Positions 44,391 to 56,280 are shown, counted from the first letter of the stretch. The stretch: DNA of 64,000 bases from Paroedura picta (GCF_049243985.1 NC_135384.1:15992501-16056500), one strand, 5' to 3'. Numbers and translations: made by a program. The notes: generated by a model from the letters alone, not told the origin.

Positions 44391-44869
44391 CATGAACAAG
44401 ATGACCATGTTAAGGTTGGCTTCAAAAGCAGCAGGCACTGCCCTACAGCGTTCTAATTCCATGGTCTTCTGGAAAAGAAAGGTTTCCCACTTCATCCAGA
44501 AGGCACCACTACTCAACCCCAGATGGAAAGAATTCCCTTATTTCACCCCATCCAAATACAAGTAAAGCTGCCGTTTATTGGTGGGAAAACTCTCTTTTTA
44601 AACTTTCAGTCTCATTCAAACATTTCACCTAAGCCCAATGGAGGTAGGACATAATGTGGGCTGTAATAATAATTTAATGTAAATAGGAAGGGTGATGCAA
44701 TGTGCACTGTGGACATTCAGGAGAGGGGAGCTGAAGCACCTGCTTTTTGTTTCTTCTGATAATGTTACTTCCTGTTCAAAAGGCCATTAGAAGAAGAGAT
44801 TTTTGTGGGCAAGGAGTGTAATGGCTGTGTAAGAGTTGGGGATCCCCACTCAACCACAGGACCTAGGCC
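44391..44869. other. No recognised feature
   Basis: Non-coding, no repeat recognised. Confidence 0.45.
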
Positions 44870-45115
44870 CACTCACTATTTCTCACAGGAACTTACCTCG
44901 CAGGGTTGAATGTGTGGGAACAACAGGTGAGCCTGTTGGCTCTGGTCCCAGCCTATTGGAACGCCTGACATCCCCACTCCTCCACTGCCCAAGGGACGCT
45001 AGGCCTCGCAGTCCATGGCCCTGTGCCCCTCAATGCCAGGGTCTCCAGAGGTGTGGGGCTCCCCTGCCACTGCAAGCAGCACCCAGAGTAAGACCCACCT
45101 TTTCTAAGACTAAAC
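44870..45115 (+). mobile_element. L2-type LINE fragment
   Basis: Frame LPRRVECVGTTGEPVGSGPS, then a PLLHCPRDARPRSPW segment resembling the end of L2 ORF2. Confidence 0.5.
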
Positions 45116-45427
45116 AACTAATAACTGTTATCTCACCTGCCCTTTTGGGTACAAAACTCTCCAGATGTCACCCCTATAGCCAGGCCAGAAAGAGACAACT
45201 GACACTTCCTGTCCCAAGGTCCTGGAGAGATAACACATTCAAAAGCTTTCCAGCTGGAATCCCTGGTGTAAATTACACTACCTACACCAACTACGTTCAC
45301 ACCTAAGGCAATCAATTGTACAGAATGAAAGGCATATAAAAACAAATGGCAACAGCCATACCTGGTTTTGACAGCCTCTTACAGCTTTGGACTCCAGCAT
45401 GTCTTAATCAGGGCCACTTACTGGTAG

Positions 45428-45636
45428 GGTTGCCAGCCTCCAGGTGGTGTCTGGAGATCTCCTGCCATTACAACTGATCTCCAGGTGATCAATATCAAAT
45501 CCTTTGTAATCAATGGCCACTTAGGACAGTGGACTCCATGGCATTATATCCCACTGAAGTCCTTCCCCAAACCCCGGCCTTTTCAGGCTCCACCCCAAAA
45601 TCTCCAGGTAGTTCCAAACCCAGAGACGGCAATTGG
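45428..45636. repeat. GGTTGCCAG interspersed element with 11-bp target duplication
   Basis: CTTACTGGTAG at 45417-45427 and 45637-45647. Starts GGTTGCCAGCCTCCAGG and ends GGCAATTGG, imperfectly inverted. Contains GATCTCCTGCCATTACAACT and CCACCCCAAAATCTCCAGGT. Confidence 0.8.
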
Positions 45637-45679
45637 CTTACTGGTAGTAGGCTGGACTTACACAACATGTAGTAGGCTG

Positions 45680-45890
45680 GATTTACACAAGATACACGGT
45701 CATGTAGTGATTAGAATGGCTGACTAGGATCAAGGAGACCGGGTTCCCATTCCCTCTTCCATGAATCTCAGCAGGTAACCACATGGTCCAGTCACTTCCT
45801 CTCAGCCTAACCTCCCTCACAAGTTTGTTGAGGGAATTAAACGGAGGCAAGGAAGTTCTGAGCCCTTTTGAGAAAGTAGAACAATAAAAT
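45680..45890 (+). mobile_element. MIR-like SINE, old copy
   Basis: GGTCATGTAGTGATTAGAAT (box A-like), GACCGGGTTCCCATTCCC (box B-like), then CAGTCACTTCCTCTCAGCCT. It then decays. Confidence 0.6.
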
Positions 45891-46597
45891 GACAGATAAT
45901 GTGTTGATTAGTCCCGAGGCTAATACTTGGAAGAAAATAATAAAGAAAGGTCAATGGGAGTTTTAATGAGGGGAAAGAAAACTTTTCATGGGTACTAAAA
46001 ATTTCCTTGACTACTGCAACCTGTTTCTTTCATCCTAATGGCTGAAAATTTCAAAACTGATTCTTCTCAGCAGTTCAAGAGAACAAGAATGATCTAGTGG
46101 CCAGACAGCTGAGCACAGGCTACATCCAAGGTTCAAATTCCTCTTTAGCCATATAGCTCATTGGACGGCCCCAAATATTCTCTCTTTGGCTAATCTTACT
46201 ATTTTGACAGTGAACTAGGGAAGGGAACTGCCAGATACAAATGGAAAAAAATGATTCTGAAAAACTGAGACACAGGTATCATTTCTGCAGTAGCTTCAGG
46301 GATTTCTGTAAGAACAATATGCTATAGGCACTAAAAAACAGAGAGAGAGAGTGACATCGACCTCTCCTACAGGGCCAGTTTCCTCCCAATACCTAATTTG
46401 CCCTATAACTTTACTCCCAAGAACACTTAGAAGAAATTCTCTTCCCCTCGAAGGCTAATTTTAAGTCAATGGCTTTTGGCTTGATTCCATACAACGGTAT
46501 TTATCATGGCTCACTTTCTATGGACCAGTCTGGACCCCTGGAAGCAGCACACTTAGTTGATCCCAAACTTTCCACATGGATAACCAGGAAATCAGCT
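45891..46597. other. 3' flank of the FN2 gene; a tRNA-like SINE head near 46090-46190
   Basis: Only ATGATCTAGTGGCCAGACAG and AAGGTTCAAATTCC suggest a degraded SINE. The rest is probably 3' untranslated or intergenic. Confidence 0.4.
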
Positions 46598-46725
46598 TCA
46601 TAAGATTGGGTCCACAGATAAAGCTATTGTGTCGTCCTTGTCTCCTTCTTGCTCGTATTCACCATAGCCTGTTTCATTCACATCTGTTAGCTTCATCCAG
46701 TCGGCTTCTATGAGGCACCGGGGAT
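46598..46725 (-). CDS. FN2 gene, exon 5 (acidic C-terminus)
   Basis: Acceptor TTTAACTGCAG. Frame DPRCLIEADWMKLTDVNET, GYGEYEQEGDKDDTIAL, then SVDPIL and TGA. About a fifth of residues are Asp or Glu. Confidence 0.7.
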
Positions 46726-49700
46726 CTGCAGTTAAAGAGAAGTATGTGTTAGAAATTTGATTCAAATGTTTGGGGTGCTGATTCCAGTAATTATTTTGAA
46801 GTGTGTAGAGGAAGGAGGACTTTCTCTACTGGTACACACTGGGGTAATGATGTGCATTATGGATCAGCAGAGTCCCATGGTCTCTGAACATGGTTACCAC
46901 CAACACTAAGATGGGGCCTGGAGATCACCTGAAATTACAATCACCATACATTTTCTTGGAAGAGTGCTGTATGGAATACCATAGAGCAGTGGTCCCCAAC
47001 CTTTTTATCACTGGGGACCGGTCAATGCTTGACAATTTTACTGAGGCCAGGGGGGGTCTTTTGCCAAGGGACGTCGCCGCCTGAGCCCCTGCTCCACTTT
47101 CCCGCCGGTGCCCCTGACTTCCCACGGCCCGCTGGGGGGTGCTGCCAGCAGCAGCTGCGCAGTGCCATGCCGAGGGGAAGCCCCAGCCATGGCGGCCACT
47201 GGAGAGCACCAAAGGGGAGCCAGCGACAGAGTGGCAGGGCAGCCCCCGAGGCAGCAGCTGGGAAAGAGGACAAGGAGGAGCCACGGCCCGGTACCGACTG
47301 ATCTACAGACCGGTCCCGGTCCCTGGACTGGGGGTTGGAGACCACTGCCATAGAGTCCATGAGAAATAAAAATCCTAGAGGGACATCACATTCTCTCTGA
47401 GCTCCCTCCTCTCCCCAAACCCTGTCCTCCTCAGATGGCCAACTTATCCAGGAATTTCACCAAGCCAGAGAAATCAACCCCATCTCAAAATGGCCACAAG
47501 TCTAAACTCCCACTAATGGAGTGTGAGAGAGGCATATTCCACAGTTCCCTTGTGCAAGCCTTCCAGAAGTAAGGAAGAGCTCTCTCCAGATGTTCCTGAG
47601 ATGACACAGGGGCCTTTATAGGTCTCTTCTAGTGGGCACCCTGTATAAGGTTGCCAGGCCTTAAAGATTAACAAAATTTATTCTAGCATAAGTTTTTGTG
47701 ACAATACATTTTTGGCTGTCTGTAACGGTTTACTGAACTCTAATTTTATTTTGCAGATTTACAGAATCCGTAGCCACTGAAAGAGTAACATCACTGGCAG
47801 AAATGCTGAGCACATACAGACAATCTATGAAGAAGGAATTGGTGGTGGATCAATTAAGATTCTTGTATATGACCTATCTACTGACTTATTATGTCCCCTC
47901 CCAATGACTTCATCTAAAGCAACTATGTAGCAAGATTATCAACAACAAAAAAGGCTTACTGTGCATTATTATTTGGTTAGTTAATGTCGGGATGTATATC
48001 CCCATCAACCAGTCAGCAGTGGCCATTAGGGGCAGAAACTGGGTGACTTGAGATGAGTTTGCAAGTACAGAGCCAAAATGAACAGACCCAGAAAAAAAGA
48101 GAGAGAATAGGTTGGATCCAGGAAGCTTTTCTGCTATGAAAAAGAGAACTGGGGATCCCTTTTGACCACCCAAAAAGGCTATGCTGGGGATCAGGGGACC
48201 TACAAGGACAAAAATCAAATGGGACAGAAACTGTAACAGGAAAGAAATTGAGTGGGATTGAGCAACAAAACTGGCTGGTTCCAACCCAACGAGCTCAAAA
48301 CAATCGCAAGATGCTCTGGTTTTATTTGTATCCAGCCATGTCAAGAAACAAGAAGAACAGCTTAGTCCAAAAAATATCTACAATGAGCCCCTGTGAGATC
48401 TACCAAAAAGAAGCAGTACAGATCCAGGATACAGCAAGAACTATATGATATCCTGTGTCCTTTACTTCCTCTCCTATTTGTCCTTACCTGAAGAGTCACA
48501 ATCAGTCCTTTTGTGGTCTGCATCAGAGGTGAGATTCCCAACCAGTACTGGAAGAATAAGGAAGACATAATAAATCAAGGGATCTCCAGAGGTCATTGTG
48601 GGACAGATGCCCTTGACACTTCACTATGGCACATACAATAGCTGAAAAGAAGCTACCAGCAGTCAGAATTACAGCTACAATCAAGGAGCGATGACTCTTG
48701 AAAGCTCATACCCCAAGAATCCTGTTGATCTTTAAGGTGCTACTAGACTTGAATATAGCTTTTCTATTGCTGACCAACACAGCTACCCTTTGGCACTCTC
48801 AGTAAGGATCAAGGCAGTCTATCAAAGAAGAAATATCTCTAGTCACCAAAGCCATTTAAGCAGGAACCTGAGAATTCTATCTTTGAAGCTATCTAGATGC
48901 ACCACCGTATAGAAACACTCAGCTGAAGCCAGTGATCAAAGTTTGCTTTGCCCTTTCATGAAGCAACCCATAATTAGAGCAACAATTTTGTGTTTCGGCT
49001 CCTATTTTGCTCCGTGTCAGAAGCTGCTACTCTAGTTCCACAGAGTGAAAGTTATGAATTTGGCAAGTTGTTGACTCAGCTGGCTTGTTTCAGTGCAGAC
49101 GTCACTCTTTTTAATATTTTTTTTAGCTAGAATTTTGTTTGGAATGTTTTCCCCCTTTATATTTATAAAGCTCTTTAAAAAATCAAAATGTCTTAAAAAC
49201 AAAGACAATCAATGTAGTTTTAAATGGAACAAAGCAGGAAGCAATGGATTTGATGCAAGCAGTTTTTTTTGCGGGTGAAAAAAAGGTGAAGGGCATTGCC
49301 TTTAACCACTCAGAAAGGGAGAGCTACATCTCAGCATGTATTTGATCTAATATCCAGCTCCAACAAAAATGAGTGTTCCTATACTCTTTAATCCCATGTT
49401 AGTGCATGATCTCTATAGTCCTTGGAAATCATTTATTCCAGGTAAATGTTTCAGGGAAATCAAAATTGCTAGTTTCACATCTGACCTCCCTCTGGATTCC
49501 ATTTGTAATGGAATCTACATGCAATCCACGTTGCATTATTACATGTAGTGTGGAAGGCATCTATGTACATTCAGGTATACACATTGTATTTGTTATAGTA
49601 CTTTCCATCCTGCCCCCCTGTTACAGTGGGGAAGGGAAAATAGTATCTTGCCTTGCTGGGAAACTCCTTCAGACCAAGAGTTCCTTAGAGCAGGGGTAGT

Positions 49701-52700
49701 CAACCTGTGGTCCTCCAGATGTTCATGGGCTACAATTCCCATTAGCCCCTGCCAGCAAACGCTGGCAGAAGCTCATGGGAATTGTAGTCCATGAACATCT
49801 GGAGGACCACAGGTTGACTACCCCTGCCCTAGAGAGTACCTGGTAACCCAACTCCACCACTCATGACTTCCTGAATACATCTAGACTGACCTACTGAGAA
49901 GGTAGTCTTCCAGGGCATTGTTAGAACAATACAAAATAACTTATAACCAGCCTGGTACCAACTGTGCAGTCTAGCACTTGGGGAAGAGATTAAGAGAAAT
50001 ATCTCAGAGAAACAGACTCTATTAAGCAAGCCCCCCCCCCAAGTTTTTATATAAAGATTTATTGTGAATGACAGTGGACAGAAACAGGAGTAGAAATAGG
50101 CAAATCAAAATACAAGGGGAAACACACAGCAAAAACAGCACAGATATTCAAATGAAAAGCAGCGGAGCTGCCTGGGGCATTTTTTGTGTGTTATTGTTTA
50201 AGAACACAGTATTGCATTGGTACGCAATACCACATTCATAAACAAACAAACAAAAATGCCCGCTCAGCACAGCAGAACCCCATGCTTCCCCATGCAGGAG
50301 CGGGCAGAAGCAGGGCAACCTGCCCTGACCAATCACCAGGAGGCAGACCATTGTGGAGCCTCCCATGCAGTATTGCTACTACTGAACTAAGTAAGGTGAA
50401 CATGTTACCTAGGTATGCTGTAGCAGGTTCCGCAGAGCATGTGTAGAGTTCCTTGTGGTAGCAAGAAGTCAAAGGAAACATTAACACTTATCTAACTTCC
50501 AGTTACATGTATCATTGGGACCATGGTCTCAAGTATATAATGCTATTTCTGTGTCTGATTGTCCTTTCCACTTTGCATTATGGCCAGGTAGGAGTTTCCC
50601 ATCTGATTCTTTATTCATCTTCTAGTTGCATATCAAATCCTTGACCAGACACTTACAAAGATGGGCAGACTTACTGGTATCAGCACAGTAGCTCCACTTT
50701 TTGTCATTATCATAGTTGCTTGTGGTGGCACACCAGAACATCCTGGATCTGGCCCTCTCATCTGTGCAGGTGTAGAACTTTCGGCTCCGATACACGAATG
50801 GAAACACGCAAGGCTTTCCATGGGAGTTCCCACCATGTTCTGTTGGAGGGTAGGAGAAGAGAAGGGATACAATGAATAATATTATGGCCACACTGAGTAT
50901 AAAGTCACACCATACCTGGAGTCCTGCATGCATTTCTGAAGGCCTCACTTCAAAAAGGATTTGGACAAAACTGAGAGGGTGCAGAGAAGAGGGATGAGGA
51001 TGATCCTGGCTCGGGGACCAAACCCTATGAGGAAAGGCTGAGGGGAATGTTCAGCCTGGAGAAGAGGAGGCTGAGGTTGAGGAGGAGACCCATAGTAATG
51101 TGTTTAAACTACACATAAAACAAACTAGATACTGAGGGGGGGGCGGAGATTCAGTCAGAATAATTCAGCAGTGGCATCAGCTACCTAAGGAGGTGGTGAA
51201 CTCCCCTTCATTGGTGGTCTTTATGCAGGGAGGGGACTGACACTTATCCTGGATGCTTTAGGCTGATTCTGCCTTGAGCAGGGGTTACACTAGAAGACCT
51301 GTATGGCCCCTTCCATGATTCTTTGATACTATGACTCTATAAGTTATCACACATATTTATGTGTGTGTTTAAGAACTGGTGTTTAATAACTGGGCATTCT
51401 CAGTGTTTAATAACTGGGCATTGACTATCAGGCAGCGACTATCAAGAAAGACGTAACTCCTGCTGGCAGTAAAAATGGCCGCAGCCTTTATTATTACCTC
51501 CCCTCAATGGAGGGTTGGCACCCCATGACCGGGTAAGGGAACCTGAATGCCCCCCAGCCGTCCGGCTGCTCAACTTTCGTGCCTCTGTGGCGCTCGGGGC
51601 CCCCACTACACTCCCAGCAGGGAGGGCAGGTCACACTACGCCACAGGGTTAACCGCAGGGAAGCAGCTAGTAAGGGGCCAAAGGGCGTCCGCCTCCATTG
51701 GCTCTCCCAGCTGCCTGGCCACAGGTGCCTAGCCTCCCAGCCGGGTAGGCTACACCTTTTGAGCGGCCGGCCTCAGTAAGGAGACCCCCTTCAGTAGGGA
51801 GTCCCGTACGCAGACGGGACTCCCTCCCAACAGGTTCCTTACCGGTCAATAACCGCAGCTGCGACAAATTAAACATATATAACATATAATTATCCTAAAC
51901 AAGGGTGTCTGGCAGGTTGCGGCGCAGAGAGGCCGGGAAGCCAGGCACTCGGCCTTATATAGGCCTGCTCCCGGCCCCCTCCACGTGATCCGGGCCATGA
52001 GGCCGCAGCAGGAGCCGCCGTCCTCCTTTGCGCTGCCGTGGCGTCAAAGGGGAGCCGCGGTAAGTCGCGTCTCCTTATTCTCATTAGATTTGTAGACTAT
52101 CCTCAGGACTCTTATGCCCCCATCAAAAATCTATTTAAAACATTCCTAGACGTGGAGTACCATTTGCACAACATTTCAGAGCAACAGAGATAGCAAGCTT
52201 CATTGAGCTGTGGGGAAAGTGTGCGATAAAGTTTTTAGTTTTATTTAAATAAATAACAAATAAAAATCCAAGTGCTCGATATCCAGTTTATGTACCCACA
52301 CTGTATTGATATCTCTTTCTCAAGATCTTGAGACATTTCAGACTGTCTCCTTCCCACTCATAGATCTAGAACAGCCTTCCTCAAGTTTTTTACCATTCAG
52401 AAACCTCTTAAACATTCTTCAGACATTGAGAAATCCCCAAAGTGGTGAGATCATGCAGGATATGATTGGGAAGCATAGCTGTGTACACGCTCACTTGAGA
52501 CCCCTCCCCTTCCCACCCACCCCAAGGCCCATCACTGGCCATTTTAGGAGCGGGGGAATGGATGGACATGATCACATATGGTCATAACTTGATAAATGTT
52601 TAACACATTTTTTAAATTCATAAAAAAATAATTTACTCCCATCCATTCAGGGAACCCTTCCAGGGCCATCAAGATATCCCAGAATTTCATGCAACCCTGG

Positions 52701-53386
52701 ATGAGAAAGCCTGATCTAGAAGCATATAATAGAACAGGGATATCACTTTATCAGATTTTAAACATTCAGATTGTTTTCTAAGGGGGAGGAGTCTCAGCTT
52801 TCAGTGAGTATTAAGATTCTAGATATATTTTGGATAAAATGTCTAATTTGAAAATGTTGGGAAGTAAGTGATTTTCATCTCTACATTTATTACTTAGATT
52901 TTTTTTTCTTAATGAAATCTATAAGGTTATATCCAATCGCTCTACTCCTGTTTCTTGTCTTAATAAAATCTATAACACTGTATCTTATCTCTATACCCCT
53001 TCCTGCAGTAGAATAGGCCCTTTCTTTCCATTCTGGAAAAGTGAGATCAAGAGCGATTCTGCTCTTAATTTAAACACCTAGTTTCACCTAGGCTTCTTCA
53101 GCTTTGTAATAATGATTGCAAGTGATGAAAAAATTCAAACAAAGCACAAGGACTCTAATGAGGAGAGGAATCCGTGAAGAGGGGAATCAGGCAAGACTAA
53201 ACTGGTTGGATCCAAAATACGTAAAATGTTCCTTCCAGTTCCGGTGGGGAGAGGGGTGAAAGTCTTATACTACGAAATTGTTTTATTAATGTTAATTGTG
53301 TTTTAGTGGGGTATTGCTGTTTTATGTGATTTTAATTCCCAACCTGCCACGAGACACTTTGCTGTGTGTGGTGGGATAGAGATCTA

Positions 53387-53435
<49 letters not shown>

Positions 53436-54726
53436 GCACTAAGTAGCTGTACCTTTTTCATAACAATGCTTCCACTTGTAGTCATTGTCATAGCTGCTTG
53501 TTGTGGCACACCATAGCCAGTCAAACCTGGATCCCTCCCTGGTGCATGTAGAATACGTCTTGTTTTTGTAAACAAATGGGAAGGTACAGGCTGCAAAGTC
53601 TAAACGAAGGGAAAACGACATCAGAAAATGAACATCATTGGAGTCTAAACTTGATAGCATATACAATCCTGTCTCCTACATTTCTGTGGTCTAGAAAAAC
53701 ACACAAAAGGTGTTCTGGGAATGTCTTTGAGCTTTCCATGCCATGGAAATAAATTTCAGACTTTTAAAAAGTCTGCATTGAAGAATTGATTGCATGACCC
53801 CAAAATGTTTGAAAGACAACTTTCTAGTTTTGCACAACAATGACTTTAAAAGCAAAGAGCATAAAATGCATCTTGCACCAACACTGTGGCTGATGCATAG
53901 AGCTTGGCACACTCTACTACCAGGAAGTAGCAACGGCTGTGCAATAAACAACTCAATTCAATACTGAATATAGTAATTTGAAAATCTGTTAGAAAGTACA
54001 CTCAAATAATCCATACTCGGGAAATCCTTAAAATTTAATATGCAGAGCATAGGGATGGATCACAATTTTTTTTAATATTAGGAGCCAATTCTATAAAAAC
54101 TGGAGATGAGAAATCTAGATGGAATTCTGTAGACATCGTTCATGAGACATCTGGATCCAGTAGCTGCCGAAAAGAAGGAAGTAAACTTAATGCCTTTTTT
54201 TTTCTGTTCCATCTCAAATCTTATAGTAAAGAAGACATGGTAGGGTCCCTAGGGATCTTCTAGAATTACAGCTGATCTCCAGACTACAGCTATGCTCCCC
54301 TGGAGAAGTTGGCTGCTTTGGAGGGTAGATTGTATTGTATTAAAGCCCTGATGAGTTCCCTTTCCTCCCCAAATTCCATCATCCTCAGGCTGAGCCCTCA
54401 AATCTCCAAGTATTTTCCAAGCTGGACCTGGCAGCCCTAAGGTGTGTTGTTAGGGTAGAAGGAAATATCCTGTAACTACAGGCTACCCTATCTTTCTCCC
54501 TTGTCTATTACCCATCTTCTATGCTCTGCTATATATAATTGTACTCCGTGGAAGGAGACTACTTCTAAGGAGCATCTCTTTCTGAAGGACCTCCAGAAGA
54601 ATCAGTCAACAAGAAGATTGTCCTCTTTGCAAGATGATATGGAGATAAAAGAAAGGTCTTACCTAGAAAGGCAGCACTGAATGGTAACAGGAAGGCACAA
54701 AGTACAAGCTGGGATAAAAAGCCCAT
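46598..54726 (-). CDS. Secreted protein with two fibronectin type II domains and an acidic tail (BSP/ELSPBP1-like)
   Basis: FN2 modules bind choline lipids, heparin-like sugars or collagen, and in the BSP/ELSPBP1 family they coat sperm. Exons: 54726-54663, 53599-53453, 50839-50675, 48547-48488 and 46725-46598. All are GT-AG and every junction is phase 1, giving 187 residues. Order: signal peptide (MGFLSQLVLCAFLLPFSAAF), FN2-1 (about 24-68: CTFPFVYKNKTYSTC, WLWCATTSSYDNDYKWKHC), FN2-2 (about 73-124: GGNSHGKPCVFPFVY, FWCATTSNYDNDKKWSYC), then a tail of about 62 residues with two Cys (TDCDSSDPRC), glycosylation sites NLT and NET, and acidic EYEQEGDKDD. FN2-1 lacks the usual lead-in before its first Cys. 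The tail matches no FN2 protein I know. No transmembrane helix. The assignment of exons 4-5 to this gene rests on phase and order. Confidence 0.8.
46987..47347. mobile_element. Non-autonomous hAT element in FN2 gene intron 4 flank region
   Basis: CAGTGGTCCCCAACC and GGTTGGAGACCACTG terminal inverted repeats. Perfect 8-base target duplication CCATAGAG at 46979-46986 and 47348-47355. The GC-rich interior yields chance frames. It lies between exons 4 and 5 of the FN2 gene. Confidence 0.93.
47652..47760. repeat. Decayed fold-back/GACCAACA-group repeat
   Basis: CCAGGCCTTAAAGATTAACA and AAATTTATTCTAGCATAAG, then a TGTAACGGTTTACTGAACTC end, fit the group seen at 25340. Weak. Confidence 0.35.
47770..48487. 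other. FN2 gene intron 4, unrecognised part
   Basis: A 144-codon minus frame at 47910-48344 shows no motif and no splice context. Confidence 0.45.
48488..48547 (-). CDS. FN2 gene, exon 4 (60 bases)
   Basis: Acceptor ATTCTTCCAG, donor GTAAGG. Encodes LVGNLTSDADHKRTDCDSS, in phase with exons 3 and 5. Small and without a family match, so less certain than the FN2 exons. Confidence 0.65.
48680..48797 (+). repeat. Interspersed repeat of the GACCAACATGGC group
   Basis: GACTCTTGAAAGCTCATACC, then TTGATCTTTAAGGTGCTACT and GCTGACCAACACAGCTACCC. Confidence 0.6.
48800..49685. other. No recognised feature
   Basis: FN2 gene intron 3, A/T-rich, no coding motif. Confidence 0.45.
49691..49826. mobile_element. 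Palindromic hAT MITE, copy 6 of 6
   Basis: CAGGGGTAGTCAACCTGTGG with its inverted partner. Flanks CCTTAGAG and CCCTAGAG (7 of 8). It belongs with copy 1 (CAACCTGTGG ends) rather than the CAAACTGCGG group. Confidence 0.92.
49830..50674. other. FN2 gene intron 3, remainder
   Basis: Short C-run at 50031 and an AAAC/CAAA patch at 50240. No element recognised. Confidence 0.45.
50675..50839 (-). CDS. FN2 gene, exon 3 (second FN2 domain)
   Basis: 165 bases, phase 1. Acceptor CCCTCCAACAG, donor GTAAGT. Four Cys in FN2 spacing: PCVFPF, FYTC, FWCATT and YC. Complete module with its GGNSHG lead-in. Confidence 0.92.
50935..51345 (+). mobile_element. CR1 LINE, 3' part
   Basis: TTCAAAAAGGATTTGGACAA, GAGAGGGTGCAGAGAAGAGG, GCAGTGGCATCAGCTACCTA, then TTGATACTATGACTCTATAA at the terminus. 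Decayed but collinear with CR1. Confidence 0.85.
51463..52075 (-). mobile_element. Probable solo LTR (fossil) in FN2 gene intron 2
   Basis: GC-rich. On the minus strand it has a TATA-like CCTATATAAGGCCGAG and, about 450 bases on, TAATAATAAAGGCTGCGGCC near the end. It shares the inverted GGGAGTC/GACTCCC motif and the layout with 60072-60655. No internal retroviral part lies next to it. Edges are approximate and the family unnamed. Confidence 0.5.
52081..53269. other. No recognised feature (FN2 gene intron 2)
   Basis: About 1.2 kb of A/T-rich non-coding DNA. Confidence 0.45.
53270..53433 (+). mobile_element. L2-like LINE 3' tail with AAT microsatellite
   Basis: GGTATTGCTGTTTTATGTG and GATAGAGATCTAAATAATAA run into about 15 AAT units (53389-53433), ending only 20 bases from FN2 exon 2. 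Confidence 0.6.
53453..53599 (-). CDS. FN2 gene, exon 2 (first FN2 domain)
   Basis: 147 bases, phase 1. Acceptor CCTTCGTTTAG, donor GTACAG (a less usual +3/+4). Reads DFAACTFPFVYKNKTYSTC and DWLWCATTSSYDNDYKW, ending KHCYEK. Four Cys. Confidence 0.9.
53600..54240. other. No recognised feature (FN2 gene intron 1)
   Basis: No repeat recognised in this part. Confidence 0.45.
54241..54443. repeat. GGTTGCCAG-family element in FN2 gene intron 1
   Basis: AGGGTCCCTAGGGATCTTCT, then AATTACAGCTGATCTCCAGA, CTCCCCTGGAGAAGTTGGC, CCCTCAAATCTCCAAGTAT and a TGGCAGCCCTAAGG end. Confidence 0.65.
54663..54726 (-). CDS. FN2 gene, exon 1 (signal peptide)
   Basis: ATG at 54726 in GGAGGATGG. Encodes MGFLSQLVLCAFLLPFSAAF and ends in phase 1 before GTAAGA. 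The hydrophobic core and small residues before the exon end fit a cleaved leader. Confidence 0.8.
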
Positions 54727-56280
54727 CCTCCGTGAGTTTGAGAGCAATCGTCAGTCCTTATGGGATTCCCTTCCTTCAAACTAAAACACACCCTTCGATA
54801 CTCATGCATACCCATTAAGTAGTCATGCCATTCATTCCAGCCAAAGGAAGATCTCACACATTGGACTGGAGGTGTGGTTGCCCTATACAGCTAGAGTGTC
54901 TCACCTGGGAAAGGCCATGATAATTTACTGCTCGAATGTTCTCATTTTAATTTTCCAACAGGTTTAGAGCTACCTGTAGTTTTCATGCAGGGATTTTCTC
55001 CTTCCGAAATGCCTTGAAGAAAGTGCATTAAATGCAAGCTGCCAGTCCCTAAAGGCACTGGCTTTTTTTTCACAAGCATCTTTTGAAGAGGCCACTCTTG
55101 GAAACTCATTGCGTTCTTGACAAACCTGTTCTGTCTCACACACCTCCTTTAATTGCTTTAAAAATATATCAAAAGAAAGAATCTGTCCTTATTGAGGAAT
55201 GTGTTATGCCAAAAGATTCCATTTTACTCACAATGGACGTTACAGCCCTCTATACTAACATAGACGAAGCTAGTTCAAAATCTGCTAGATGGTAGAAAGG
55301 TTAAATTGCCACCTTCTCACTCTTTTTTTAGACTTATTGGATATTGTTTTTGCAAATAATTGTTTTGAATGTCAAGATAAGCTTTATTTGCAGACTTATA
55401 GTGTTGTGATGGGATCAACTGTGGCCTCTACCATTGCGAATTGGTTTATGATTGACATTGAAAATCAATGGTTATACAATCAGCAAGTAAACCCATTTGC
55501 TGAGTGCATATTTTTATACACACGATTTTTAGATGATATTTGTATGGTTTTTTAAAGGGAAGAATTAGTTAAGGAATTCCTCCTTTGGGCAAATTCCATG
55601 CACCCAACAATCAAATTTACAGGTGACCACCATAAAGTGCAAATTCCATTTTTGGATACTCTAATAACAATCAATGAGGAGGGCAGACTACGTATCCACT
55701 TACAGAAAACCTACAGATCATAATACATTTTTACATTATGAGCTTCCACCCTCTCCATTTAAAAAACAATTTGCCTTATGGACAATTCCTTAGGCACAAA
55801 CGGATTAATTATGAAACTACCACTTGTGGTTATAAAAAAAGCACGTAGGCGAATGACAGAACAAATGGGTGCAATAGCAATAGAAAAGATTTATTAAAAT
55901 ACCAGAGGAGAGATTCAATGAAAAAACTAGTGTGCTTCTTTGTATTTTGTCAGGGCATGCCAAGGATATCCAAAGGATTTTGTTCAATCACTGGCATCTA
56001 ATTTCAGATTTGCCAGATTGTAAAAATGGCTTAATGATGGCATGGAAACCTGGGAGGAATATTGGTGAGTTGACTAGTAAGAGCTATGAGCAAGGTAATG
56101 ATTCTTTAAGTCAGTTGCCAAATAGCAACTACCCATGTGGCTCTTGAGCATCTTGTAAATGTTTGTTACCCATGAAAGAGTTTACACAACCAGATATTGG
56201 GTTTACCATTAAGATTAACACCTTTATTAACCGTTTAACAAAAAATACAGTATACTGTATCCAGTGTCCCTGGATATTTA

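Noticed and set aside
47029-47369. Four GC-rich frames near 47.0-47.4 kb
   Set aside because: They lie wholly inside the non-autonomous hAT element and match no transposase.
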